DNA of 16,654 bases, taken from contig JAHIOR010000018.1 of assembly GCA_018895125.1 (NCBI GenBank), positions 1-16,654 on the forward strand. Direction: 5' to 3'. Position numbers and translations under genes: made by a program. The stretch is from Patescibacteria group bacterium. GTDB taxonomy: Bacteria; Patescibacteriota; Minisyncoccia; Minisyncoccales; GWA2-46-15. Below, piece after piece: positions 1 through 5,504 of this stretch. Within the stretch, counting starts at the first letter, position 1. Each line of letters opens with the position of its first letter. The notes under the pieces are model-generated. The model saw only the letters and a program-made list of their open reading frames with translations. It was not told the DNA's origin and searched no databases.

Positions 1-234
1 AGAATAGATATATTTTACCACGTTCTCCGGGTAGCGGTGAAAATTTTTGGTTTTCTTTTAATTATGGTAACTAGTTTTTGATACAATAATTTTGAAATAA
101 ATTATTTAAGAGCCAAAGAGATTTTTGAAAAAACAAAGCAAGAAAATTATTTAAATATCTTTAGCCCGGCCTATTCTTTGCCAACGCCAACTATAGAAGA
201 AGAGAGCACAGATGCGACCTCGAGCTCGGAATAG
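1..234 (+). pseudogene. 3' end of a membrane protein gene interrupted by an in-frame TGA
   Basis: Frame 1 reads a hydrophobic stretch (about residues 8-26 of the visible part) up to TGA at 79-81. The same frame then stays open to TAG at 232-234 and has protein-like composition, including 'LRAKEIFEKTKQEN' and an acidic tail. No ATG lies in the 82-231 segment, so it is unlikely to be a separate gene with a normal start. A TGG (Trp) codon changed to TGA, or a base-call error, would explain the pattern. A gene that really ends at 81 followed by a chance open frame is the alternative. The family is not recognised; one membrane segment followed by a charged tail is all that can be seen. Confidence 0.4.
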
Positions 235-240
235 AAACGC

Positions 241-300
241 GTGTCATTCTGACCTACCACCTGTGTCATTCTGAAGGAGTGAAGCGACTGAAGAATCTCT
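241..300. repeat. Interspersed repeat of the 'tgtcattctga' type
   Basis: The 12-mer gtgtcattctga occurs at 241-252 and again at 263-274. It is followed by 'ggagtgaagcgactgaagaa' and 'tctctttt'. This resembles a non-coding repeat family common in CPR and other environmental genomes (recalled, not searched). It shares the gcgaag...gaagaa theme with the repeats before gvpA and the second GvpC-like gene. It sits between a broken gene and a tRNA promoter. Confidence 0.6.
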
Positions 301-321
301 TTTGTAAGATAGAATGGCAAC

Positions 322-345
322 GGGGTTGACTTTACCCCTTTTTTT
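322..345 (+). terminator. Intrinsic terminator after the first (broken) gene
   Basis: Arms ggggt (322-326) and acccc (334-338) enclose a 7-base loop and are followed by a run of seven T (339-345). The stem overlaps the -35 box of the tRNA-Arg(TCT) promoter, so termination of one unit and initiation of the next share bases. Confidence 0.55.
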
Positions 346-354
346 ATTTATGAT
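326..354 (+). promoter_or_regulatory. Sigma-70-type promoter for tRNA-Arg(TCT)
   Basis: TTGACT at 326-331 and TATGAT at 349-354 are separated by 17 bases. Transcription would start near 361, placing palindrome copy 1 (393-482) in the tRNA leader. Confidence 0.6.
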
Positions 355-392
355 AGTGGCAGACAATAAAGTATAAAAACATTCGTAGCCAG

Positions 393-482
393 GGAAATTT
401 TTTAACGGAAAGTCGTCCGCCTAAAAAGGCGGACATGACTTTCCTAAAATTTCCGCGTAAAGGCAAGCAGTTGCCTTTACGC
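393..482 (+). repeat. Composite palindrome, copy 1 (tRNA-linked)
   Basis: Outer arms ggaaatttt (393-401) and aaaatttcc (446-454) pair perfectly. Inside are TTAAC (402-406) and an inner hairpin with arms at 407-421 and 428-444, one side carrying a 2-base bulge. A separate perfect 12-bp hairpin follows directly (455-466 with 471-482, loop gcag). Its last two bases are the first two of tRNA-Arg(TCT). Copies 2 and 3 have the same layout with different but still pairing arms. Confidence 0.75.
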
Positions 483-552
483 TCCTGTAGTTCAATGGAT
501 AGAACAAAAGTTTTCTAAACTTTAAACAGAGGTTCGACTCCTCTCAGGGGCA
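481..552 (+). tRNA. tRNA-Arg (anticodon TCT)
   Basis: The cloverleaf is complete: acceptor 481-487 with 545-551 (one G-T pair), D stem gttc/gaac, anticodon stem aaagt/acttt with TCT at 514-516, and T stem agagg/cctct around ttcgact. The discriminator base is A (552). CCA is not encoded, so it must be added after transcription. It decodes AGA. The 5' end overlaps the last hairpin of the upstream palindrome, which could influence RNase P access. Confidence 0.93.
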
Positions 553-579
553 CATAAATTTTTGCCAACAAAAATTTAA

Positions 580-606
580 GTAATTAGTAGTTTGTAATTA
601 GTAGTT
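580..606. repeat. 13-bp direct repeat pair
   Basis: gtaattagtagtt occurs at 580-592 and 594-606, between two tRNA genes. It resembles the short AT-rich tandem sequences common between genes in CPR genomes. No function is evident. Confidence 0.5.
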
Positions 607-642
607 AGGGCAAGGAAGGAGGTATTTAAAACAAACATTTAT

Positions 643-716
643 GGCGGTCGTAGTGTAACGGCTTAGCACTAGAACCTGTGGAGTTCTCAGAGGGAGTTCA
701 ATTCTCCTCGACCGCC
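643..716 (+). tRNA. tRNA-His (anticodon GTG)
   Basis: Acceptor stem 644-650 pairs with 709-715. An extra 5' G (643) faces discriminator C (716), the G-1:C73 pair that marks histidine tRNA. The anticodon stem agaac/gttct encloses GTG at 678-680. The T stem is gggag/ctcct around ttcaatt. CCA is only partly present by chance ('cca' overlapping C73). Confidence 0.94.
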
Positions 717-731
717 CATGAATAAACAAAA

Positions 732-749
732 AACCCTTTTAACAGGGTT
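732..749 (+). terminator. Hairpin after tRNA-His
   Basis: Arms aaccct (732-737) and agggtt (744-749) enclose a 6-base loop shortly after tRNA-His. No T run follows, so termination here is only possible; palindrome copy 2 starts immediately after. Confidence 0.3.
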
Positions 750-830
750 GTAAAGCCAACTGCTTGGCTTTACAAGGGTAGCTTAGGAAAAGCATGTGCT
801 GGAAGCACGGCTTTCCGTTAAAAGCTACCC
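750..830 (-). repeat. Composite palindrome, copy 2 (minus orientation)
   Basis: Read on the minus strand: a 9-bp outer arm (830-822 with 784-776, perfect), then TTAAC (821-817), an inner hairpin beginning GGAAAGC (816-810) and closing GCTTTTCC (793-786), then the outer arm and a separate hairpin (773-765 with 758-750, perfect 9 bp, loop agcagt). It lies between the convergent tRNA-His and HtrA genes, where it could also act as a two-way terminator. Confidence 0.75.
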
Positions 831-857
831 AGTGTAGTCAAATTTTTAATCTCAACC

Positions 858-1892
858 TTAGGCTTTTTCAATTAAAATAAGCTTGAGTTTTTTTTCTTTG
901 CCTTTTCTTAAGATTTTGCAATCTAAGGGTTTTCCAATTTCTGTTTCTTGTAAAATGTCAGTGATTGTCTTTTCAGGGCTGATCAGAGCATTTTCTATGC
1001 TTAAAATTATATCGGTCTCTTTTAAGCCCGCCTTAAATGCCGGGCTGTTGGGTAAGACCGCTTGGGTGACATTTCTTTGAGTAATATCTGGTTCAGCTAT
1101 CACTAAAGCCCCGGTTGAAACAGGCAAATTAAGCTCCTCTTTAATTTCAGGGGTAATTGACAAATATCTTACCCCTAAAAATGGCTTTCTAATGCGACCG
1201 TGTTTTTTTAACTCCTCTAAGTCCCTTTTGGCATTGTTAATGGGTAAGGCAAAACCAATATTTTCTGCGCCAAAAACCATAGCAGCATTAACGCCAATAA
1301 CTTTTCCCCCTAAATCAAGCAAAGGCCCGCCGGAATTGCCCGGGTTAATAGCCGCGTCTGTTTGAATCAGCCCCCTTAAACTTGTTTGGGATTGACTTAC
1401 TTCGCTTTGGGCCCTAATTTCACGCGATAAGCCCGAAACAACCCCAGTTGAAACCGTGTTTTGGAAAAGCCCTAAAGCATTGCCAATAGCCACTACTGTT
1501 TGGCCTAAGTCCAAATTGCTTGAGTCGCCTAATTTTAGAAAAGCCGAATTCTTTTTGTTTATTTTTAAAACAGCGATGTCGTTTATTTCATCCCTGGCTA
1601 TAATTTCTGGTTTAACTTTTTCGCCATTTTGTAAAACAACCGAATATTCCGCTTTTTCATCTTCAACGACATGGCGGTTAGTTAAAATTGTCCCCATTTT
1701 ATCAATAAAAAAGCCAGTGCCACCGGTCAATTTCATTTTTTGGGAATGTTTAAAACCAAAACCCTTGTTTGGGGTATGGTTTGAGCTTAAAACACCCAAG
1801 GGCTCTTCTAATTTACGCGACATTGTTATGGAGACAACAGCGGGCAATGTTTTTTTAACAATTTTAACGATATTGTTTGATTCTGTTGGCAT
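858..1892 (-). CDS. HtrA/DegP-type trypsin-like serine protease with PDZ domain
   Basis: The 344-residue protein has the full catalytic triad of the HtrA family: His74 in 'TNRHVVE', Asp105 in 'NDIAVLKI' and Ser187 in 'GNSGGPL'. The protease domain spans about residues 12-225 and one PDZ domain about 235-344. Family members degrade or refold damaged envelope proteins. No signal peptide or membrane segment is visible at the N-terminus, unlike most HtrA proteins, so it may be cytosolic or the true start may differ. An extended -10 box lies just upstream. Palindrome copy 2 follows its stop codon. It is a single-gene unit opposite to its neighbours. The family call is firm; cellular location is not. 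Confidence 0.93.
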   Translation of the reverse strand: MPTESNNIVKIVKKTLPAVVSITMSRKLEEPLGVLSSNHTPNKGFGFKHSQKMKLTGGTGFFIDKMGTILTNRHVVEDEKAEYSVVLQNGEKVKPEIIARDEINDIAVLKINKKNSAFLKLGDSSNLDLGQTVVAIGNALGLFQNTVSTGVVSGLSREIRAQSEVSQSQTSLRGLIQTDAAINPGNSGGPLLDLGGKVIGVNAAMVFGAENIGFALPINNAKRDLEELKKHGRIRKPFLGVRYLSITPEIKEELNLPVSTGALVIAEPDITQRNVTQAVLPNSPAFKAGLKETDIILSIENALISPEKTITDILQETEIGKPLDCKILRKGKEKKLKLILIEKA

Positions 1893-1916
1893 ATATTAAG
1901 TTGGTAGATTGGTTTA

Positions 1917-1925
1917 ATTTTAGCA
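1917..1925 (-). promoter_or_regulatory. Extended -10 element upstream of the HtrA-type gene
   Basis: On the minus strand TGCTAAAAT (1925-1917) matches an extended -10. The -35 area is only a T-rich run. The start site would fall a few bases after 1917, leaving a short leader before the ATG at 1892. Confidence 0.35.
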
Positions 1926-1936
1926 CATAAAACCAA

Positions 1937-1965
1937 TTGAAAAAAGTGGATAACTTTGTTATACT
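1937..1965 (+). promoter_or_regulatory. Sigma-70-type promoter for tRNA-Arg(CCT)
   Basis: TTGAAA (1937-1942), a 17-base spacer and TATACT (1960-1965). The spacer contains gtggataactttgt, part of a 15-mer repeated at 4460-4474. Palindrome copy 3 lies between this promoter and the tRNA. Confidence 0.65.
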
Positions 1966-2006
1966 GGCAATAAAGCAGTTGGCTGGGAACCCCTGAGAAT
2001 ACCCCG

Positions 2007-2087
2007 GGGTTTTCTTAACGGAAAATTAAAAATTTTCCTAAAAACCCTTGAAACGCCAAGTCATTGGCGTTTCAACCAAGCAGTTGG
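2007..2087 (+). repeat. Composite palindrome, copy 3 (tRNA-linked)
   Basis: Outer arms gggtttt (2007-2013) and aaaaccc (2041-2047), TTAAC at 2015-2019, inner hairpin ggaaaatt/aattttcc (2020-2027, 2031-2038), then a perfect 10-bp hairpin (2050-2059 with 2064-2073). A small extra hairpin ccaa-gcag-ttgg (2076-2087) repeats the aagcagttgg motif of copies 1 and 2. tRNA-Arg(CCT) begins 6 bases later. Confidence 0.72.
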
Positions 2088-2092
2088 CTTTT

Positions 2093-2164
2093 GCCCCCGT
2101 AGTTCAACGGACAGAACTTCTCACTCCTAACGAGAGGATATAGGTTCAATTCCTGTCGGGGGCA
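2093..2164 (+). tRNA. tRNA-Arg (anticodon CCT)
   Basis: The acceptor stem gcccccg/cgggggc is perfect. D stem is gttc/gaac. The anticodon stem tctca/cgaga has one A-C mismatch next to the loop, with CCT at 2126-2128. The T stem is atagg/cctgt around ttcaatt. The discriminator is A and CCA is not encoded. It decodes AGG, complementing the TCT tRNA upstream. Confidence 0.92.
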
Positions 2165-2219
2165 CACTACCTTTACTTTTAAAAGAATTCAAGCTAAAAT
2201 CTAAATAAATTAAACATTA

Positions 2220-2291
2220 GGGCCCGTGGCTCAATGGTAGAGTACCTCGCTGGCAGCGAGGGGGTTAGGGGTTCGACTCCCCTCGGGTCCA
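2220..2291 (+). tRNA. tRNA-Ala (anticodon GGC)
   Basis: Acceptor 2220-2226 pairs with 2284-2290. The third pair is G-T (2222-2288), the G3:U70 alanine identity element. Anticodon stem cctcg/cgagg encloses GGC at 2252-2254. T stem aggg(g)/cccct surrounds ttcgact. The discriminator is A and CCA is not encoded. Confidence 0.94.
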
Positions 2292-2398
2292 CTAAAATTA
2301 AGGTTTTCTTAGAAAAAGAGGGTAAGTTTGAAGCTAAAAAGGCGGTTGGCTCAAAGGTGTGCAAGAATACTTAAATATTTATAATAACAAATAAAAAT

Positions 2399-2812
2399 AT
2401 GAGAATAGGGATTATTGGCAGCATGCAATTTACAGAGAAAATGCTTGAAGCAAGAGGCGAACTTTCAAAGCTTGGCCATGAGGCCTTTGTAACAGATTTG
2501 CATAAAGCATTCGTTGGTAAAACAGACGAAGAAAAAGAAAAAATTAAATTGCATCAAAAATATAATATGGACGCAATTAGAGAGTTTTGGCGAGCCATGC
2601 AAGGGGCCGATGCCGTGCTTGTTTTAAATTATGATAAAAACGGGGTTAAAAATTATATTGGGGGCAATACTTTAATGGAAATTGGTTTTGCCCATGTTTT
2701 AAACCAAAAAATATTTTTACTTAACCCAATTCCAGAAATTCCCTATTATAAAACTGAAATTGAGGCCGTTAAGCCAGTCATTATTAATGGAAACCTGTCA
2801 AAAATAGAGTAA
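2399..2812 (+). CDS. Nucleoside 2-deoxyribosyltransferase-like protein
   Basis: The 137-residue protein has the fold signature of the nucleoside 2-deoxyribosyltransferase-like superfamily. An N-terminal 'RIGIIGSM' strand comes first, then 'GADAVLVLNYD' at about 68-78, then 'GGNTLMEIGFAH' at about 88-99, where the family places an active-site Glu after the Gly-rich turn. Members cleave or transfer N-glycosidic bonds of nucleosides, or bind nucleotides. It has no signal peptide and is likely cytosolic. It stands alone after the tRNA-Ala gene with a 107-base gap lacking a clear promoter, and the next gene starts 19 bases downstream. The superfamily is likely; substrate and enzymatic activity are unknown. 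Confidence 0.65.
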   Translation: MRIGIIGSMQFTEKMLEARGELSKLGHEAFVTDLHKAFVGKTDEEKEKIKLHQKYNMDAIREFWRAMQGADAVLVLNYDKNGVKNYIGGNTLMEIGFAHVLNQKIFLLNPIPEIPYYKTEIEAVKPVIINGNLSKIE

Positions 2813-2831
2813 CTTTTTAAAAAAACTATAT

Positions 2832-3380
2832 ATGAAAAAAGTATTTTTAATTATTTTAGCAATTATTGTTGTTACTTTTATTATCGGGGGCATAGAATTT
2901 TTATGGCAACAAAGCAGAGAAGAAAAGCCAGAAGTAATAGTGACTAACTTTGAAGAATGCGCAGCAACCGGTAGCCCTGTGATGGAAAGTTATCCACGCC
3001 AATGTCGTTATGGCGAGCAAACCTTTGTTGAAGTTATTGAAGATGGCGAGGGGATTTTGCCTTTTGATTCCGGAGTGTTTGGCAAGGTTTTACTGGGGCC
3101 AATTTGCCCGGTGATGAAAGACCCACCCGACCCAAATTGCGCTGACAAACCCTATCAAACGCAAGTGCAAGTTATTCTTAGTGGTAGCCCGCAAAGCTCG
3201 CCTTTCGCTGTCGTTGAAAGCGATGAAAACGGCAATTATAAAGCAATGTTACCCCCAGGCGAGTATGGTTTGCAAGCCGTAGGAAAACTACCTTTTCTTT
3301 TTTGCGCAACCAAAGAAATTATCGTAGAGCCAAACATAATGAGCGAAGTCGCTTTATCTTGCGATACGGGCATTCGGTAA
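2832..3380 (+). CDS. Membrane-anchored exported protein with Cys motif and beta-sandwich-like C-terminus
   Basis: 182 residues. A short basic start and hydrophobic residues 4-24 form a signal anchor, so the rest is probably outside the cell. Residues about 41-66 carry a Cys-bearing motif, 'FEECAATGSPVMESYPRQC', which I recall from many small exported proteins of CPR bacteria. A second segment contains 'GPICPVMKDPPDPNCADKPY', then a region with 'ENGNYKAMLPPGEYGL' typical of carboxypeptidase-regulatory-like or Cna-B-like beta sandwiches (about 105-175). Five cysteines outside the anchor suggest disulfide bonds. Function is unknown. It may share a transcript with the gene before it. Confidence 0.7.
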   Translation: MKKVFLIILAIIVVTFIIGGIEFLWQQSREEKPEVIVTNFEECAATGSPVMESYPRQCRYGEQTFVEVIEDGEGILPFDSGVFGKVLLGPICPVMKDPPDPNCADKPYQTQVQVILSGSPQSSPFAVVESDENGNYKAMLPPGEYGLQAVGKLPFLFCATKEIIVEPNIMSEVALSCDTGIR

Positions 3381-3450
3381 ACAATTAACAATTGGCAATT
3401 GACAATTAACAAAACTTTTTTGAAAGTAAAGGGTTTTTGTTTTAGGTTTT

Positions 3451-3479
3451 TTGCAAAAAAAGCGATTTTAGGGTATAGT
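3451..3479 (+). promoter_or_regulatory. Candidate promoter upstream of the 3520 gene
   Basis: TTGCAA (3451-3456), a 17-base spacer and TATAGT (3474-3479). The start site would be about 33 bases before the ATG at 3520. The preceding stretch 3381-3415 is an AT-rich, partly palindromic run of 'caatt' and 'taac' units. Confidence 0.5.
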
Positions 3480-3519
3480 TTGATAAAGGTCATTATTTTT
3501 AATAAAAATTTTAAACTTT

Positions 3520-3945
3520 ATGCTTAATTTTGAAAATAAAATCGTCAACGAGCTAAGTGAGGGCGGCGCAGAAGAATTATTAAAAGATGAAAATTGGACT
3601 TTTGAAGGTAAAGACGCGTGGGAACAAGCCAGGCCGGGGACAAAAGTTAAATTTAGGATTCCGGGCCAGATAGGAGAAAGAAAAGGCGAGGTTATTGATT
3701 GGGCAAGAGACAAAAAAGATAATCGCCAACGTTTGGTTGTGCAAGAGCAAGAAACAGCCCAAGAGCGAACAATAGAGAGGGAACAGGTTTTAGCTGTTTT
3801 TGATTCGACCATGGAAAGAGCCAAAAAGATGTCGAAAAGCTATCAAGAAGCGATGCCAATAAAAGAAAGAGAAAAAACGCAACCCCTAAAAGTAAAGCCA
3901 AAGGGCAAAGAAGACAAAACAAAGGAGTTCAAAGAAGCCGCTTAA
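3520..3945 (+). CDS. Hypothetical protein with basic, charged C-terminal tail
   Basis: A 141-residue protein of no recognised family. Residues about 1-90 look folded, with short hydrophobic strands and the segment 'GTKVKFRIPGQIGERKGEV', which could be a small beta barrel. Residues about 95-141 are rich in Lys, Glu and Gln and probably disordered or helical. There is no signal peptide and no membrane segment. It has its own candidate promoter and is followed 18 bases later by tRNA-Ser. The codon pattern is like the host genes around it. A nucleic-acid-binding role is possible from its charge but not shown. Confidence 0.6.
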   Translation: MLNFENKIVNELSEGGAEELLKDENWTFEGKDAWEQARPGTKVKFRIPGQIGERKGEVIDWARDKKDNRQRLVVQEQETAQERTIEREQVLAVFDSTMERAKKMSKSYQEAMPIKEREKTQPLKVKPKGKEDKTKEFKEAA

Positions 3946-3963
3946 TTTTAGCGCTTTGCTTTC

Positions 3964-4050
3964 GGAGGAGTACTCAAGCGGTTTACGAGGACGGTTTCGA
4001 AAACCGTTGTCGCCTTAGGCGACTCGTGAGTTCGAATCTCACCTCCTCCG
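3964..4050 (+). tRNA. tRNA-Ser (anticodon CGA)
   Basis: Acceptor ggaggag (3964-3970) pairs with ctcctcc (4043-4049). Anticodon stem acggt/accgt encloses CGA at 3998-4000. A long variable arm (about 4008-4026) and discriminator G (4050) fit a class II serine tRNA. CCA is not encoded. It is the last housekeeping feature before the gas vesicle region. Confidence 0.95.
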
Positions 4051-4072
4051 CCTTCGTTTCGTTTAAAAAAAA

Positions 4073-4441
4073 TTACTTTTTATATTTTTTATCAACGATT
4101 TCTTTTGCCATTGTCATATCGCGGATGGCTTGGGGTGAGAGTTGGTATTTTAGTCGAAGGTATTGAGCAAGCTCTGGCAGGTCGTTTTCGTAGGACTCAA
4201 CAAAACCAGCTTCTTTTAGAATTGATGAAACCGGGATGCCGTAGAATTTTGAAAACTTAACCAAGGTTGCAATGCTGATGGTCTTGAGGGTGTCGCCAGC
4301 TTCAATCTTGGCAAGGTGGCTCGGAGCAATACTGCAACTTTTGGCGACACTTCTAATACTTAATCCCTGTTCTTTGCGAAGCTCTCTTAAATATTTTCCG
4401 AGCTTTATGATTTCGCGTGATATGTATTTGTATTTTGTCAT
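4073..4441 (-). CDS. XRE-family helix-turn-helix transcriptional regulator
   Basis: Numbered from the start at 4441 the protein has 122 residues. A Cro/C1-type HTH covers about residues 14-72: 'LRELRKEQGLSIRSVAKSC', then 'SHLAKIEAGDT' and 'LVKFSKFYGIPVSSIL', the usual XRE five-helix pattern. The C-terminal 45 residues are helical and of unknown role. An in-frame ATG at 4477 would add 12 residues. I prefer 4441 because a -10-like TATAAT sits at 4494-4489, which would leave almost no leader for 4477. It is divergent from the gas vesicle operon and flanked by dyads, so it may repress itself or control gvpA. That role is inferred from position only. Confidence 0.85.
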   Translation of the reverse strand: MTKYKYISREIIKLGKYLRELRKEQGLSIRSVAKSCSIAPSHLAKIEAGDTLKTISIATLVKFSKFYGIPVSSILKEAGFVESYENDLPELAQYLRLKYQLSPQAIRDMTMAKEIVDKKYKK

Positions 4442-4458
4442 AGGTTTTAATTTTAAGC

Positions 4459-4467
4459 TGTGGATAA
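4459..4467 (-). promoter_or_regulatory. DnaA-box-like 9-mer in the regulator leader
   Basis: tgtggataa (plus strand) is TTATCCACA on the minus strand, a perfect DnaA box consensus. It is part of a 15-mer, gtggataactttgtt, also found at 1946-1960, with a degenerate form at 4535-4548. It could be an operator for the XRE protein, a DnaA site, or chance. Confidence 0.4.
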
Positions 4468-4488
4468 CTTTGTTCAAGGGGGGGCTTT

Positions 4489-4494
4489 ATTATA
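4489..4494 (-). promoter_or_regulatory. -10 box of the XRE regulator gene
   Basis: TATAAT on the minus strand (4494-4489). The -35 region 17-18 bases upstream is T-rich and poor. It lies between the DnaA-box-like motif and the 4544-4563 dyad. Confidence 0.4.
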
Positions 4495-4543
4495 TGAATA
4501 ATAATATAAGAGAAAAATTAAGTCAAATATAATTGTGGATATC

Positions 4544-4563
4544 TTGTTCTCTATTGAGAACAA
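4544..4563. promoter_or_regulatory. Perfect 8-bp dyad, operator-like
   Basis: ttgttctc (4544-4551) and gagaacaa (4556-4563) flank tatt. Size and symmetry fit a dimeric HTH operator. It is 50 bases upstream of the XRE -10 box and about 130 bases upstream of the gvp-side promoter, so it could serve either direction. Confidence 0.45.
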
Positions 4564-4637
4564 AATATGAAGAAAAATCAAGAAAATTAGCCGTTTGCTA
4601 AATAGGCGATGTGTTCGCTTAAGCTTTAAGTGTAAAA

Positions 4638-4661
4638 AATTAGAGACAGAATTAGAGACAG
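4638..4661. repeat. Two abutting 12-bp direct repeats upstream of the gvp-side promoter
   Basis: aattagagacag occurs at 4638-4649 and 4650-4661. The pair ends 35 bases before the -35 box at 4697. A 12-base period is close to one helical turn, as expected for side-by-side activator sites. Confidence 0.55.
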
Positions 4662-4696
4662 TTTGTTTTGTCTGGCATAAGTTCTTGACAAGGGTA

Positions 4697-4724
4697 TTGC
4701 ATATTTCATTAGGGTTGATATAAT
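4697..4724 (+). promoter_or_regulatory. Extended -10 promoter facing the gas vesicle operon
   Basis: TGATATAAT (4716-4724) is a perfect extended -10, and TTGCAT (4697-4702) gives a 16-base spacer. A better -35, TTGACA at 4685-4690, is too far (28 bases). Transcription would run through the GA microsatellite and two terminator-like hairpins before gvpA. Confidence 0.55.
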
Positions 4725-4732
4725 AAATAAAT

Positions 4733-4819
<87 letters not shown>

Positions 4820-4867
4820 ATCAGGCATCCAACTTTAGTGTCTTTCAATTTAATATTCAGCGCGGGA

Positions 4868-4900
4868 AATCCGATGCAATTTTTGCAACGGATTTTGTTT
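4868..4900 (+). terminator. Terminator-like hairpin upstream of gvpA
   Basis: Arms aatccgatgcaa (4868-4879) and ttgcaacggatt (4883-4894) pair at 11 of 12 positions around a 3-base loop, followed by a T-rich stretch broken by one G. It could end a short transcript from the 4697-4724 promoter. Confidence 0.45.
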
Positions 4901-4960
4901 TTGTGGAGAAATAAAGAATGTAGGATAGAGAAGTTTAAAAAAATTTAATATCAATAAGGG

Positions 4961-5046
4961 TTGGCGCCCAAAAGTTGGAAGTATCCCATACTTTTGGGTT
5001 TTTTTGTTGAGGGGTGGCTGGGCGCCAAAATTTTCCACACCACCCC
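4961..5046 (+). promoter_or_regulatory. Intrinsic terminator with competing pairings (attenuator-like)
   Basis: cccaaaagt (4967-4975) pairs perfectly with acttttggg (4990-4998), directly followed by seven T (4999-5005), a strong intrinsic terminator. Bases 4961-4970 can instead pair perfectly over 10 bp with 5019-5028, which uses the ccca of the terminator stem. Further on, ggggtgg (5011-5017) can pair with ccacccc (5040-5046). Two exclusive folds, one terminating, fit an attenuator or riboswitch-like leader. The ligand or trigger is unknown. Confidence 0.5.
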
Positions 5047-5228
5047 CCAATAAAGAGAAATTTTACAGAATTTGTTTTATTTGTCAATATGTTAAAGCCT
5101 TCATATCGTTTGCCATAAGGAATGATTTCTCTGATCTGGCGGTTAACGACTAAGCTACCAGAGTGGAGATGCCGTTCTTTAATAACGGTATAAAAGTCGA
5201 ATAATTATAAAAGAATAATTTAAGTTTT
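5047..5228. other. AT-rich leader with no gene seen
   Basis: No plausible frame was found. A small hairpin ccgtt/aacgg lies at 5172-5188. Isolated -10-like boxes (TATAAA 5189-5194 and TTATAA 5205-5210) lack a recognisable -35 box. A gvpA-proximal promoter is likely here but I cannot place it. Confidence 0.4.
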
Positions 5229-5286
5229 GTTTAGTCATTTTAAATTTTTCATTTTTAATTTGACTGGGCGAAGCGAAGAAATATGG
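5229..5286 (+). repeat. Start-region repeat, copy A (before gvpA)
   Basis: An AT-rich block (gttta-tcatttt-aatttttcat) runs into 'aatttgactgggcgaagcga' and ends over the gvpA ATG. Copy B at 6557-6624 has the same order and covers the start of the second GvpC-like gene. Neither copy contains a GGAGG-type ribosome site. Confidence 0.7.
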
Positions 5287-5489
5287 CTGTAGAAAAATCA
5301 ATGTCCAGTTCCAGCTTGGTGGAAGTGATAGACCGCATTCTTGACAAGGGTGTTGTGATTGACGCTTGGGTAAGAGTATCATTAGTCGGCATTGAGTTGC
5401 TGGCTATTGAAGCCCGAGTAGTGGTTGCTTCAGTTGAGACCTGGTTGAAGTATGCGGAAGCAGTTGGCTTAACTGCCAGCGCCGCCTAA
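5283..5489 (+). CDS. gvpA: Gas vesicle shell protein GvpA
   Basis: At 68 residues this is the usual GvpA length, and the sequence is near the family consensus. After a short N-terminus with 'SSSSLVEVIDRILDKG' come 'VVIDAWVRVSLVGIELL' (about residues 23-39) and 'IEARVVVASVETWLKYAEAVGL' split over the second strand and helix (about 42-63). These form the amphipathic beta hairpin that stacks into the gas-filled shell ribs. It is the only GvpA-like gene in the window and heads the operon. Its start overlaps repeat copy A, and no clear Shine-Dalgarno is seen. A structured RNA follows its stop and could set the ratio of GvpA to downstream proteins. The identification is firm. Confidence 0.97.
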   Translation: MAVEKSMSSSSLVEVIDRILDKGVVIDAWVRVSLVGIELLAIEARVVVASVETWLKYAEAVGLTASAA

Positions 5490-5504
5490 ACGAGGAGCAT
5501 TATA

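Noticed and set aside
4850..5050. Minus-strand 66-codon frame over the attenuator region.
   Set aside because: It is read from the terminator hairpin and its pairing partners; no homology or start signal supports it.
5459..5470. gaagcagttggc in gvpA resembles the aagcagttgg motif of the tRNA-linked palindromes.
   Set aside because: It encodes the conserved Glu-Ala-Val-Gly of GvpA, and no pairing arms surround it.
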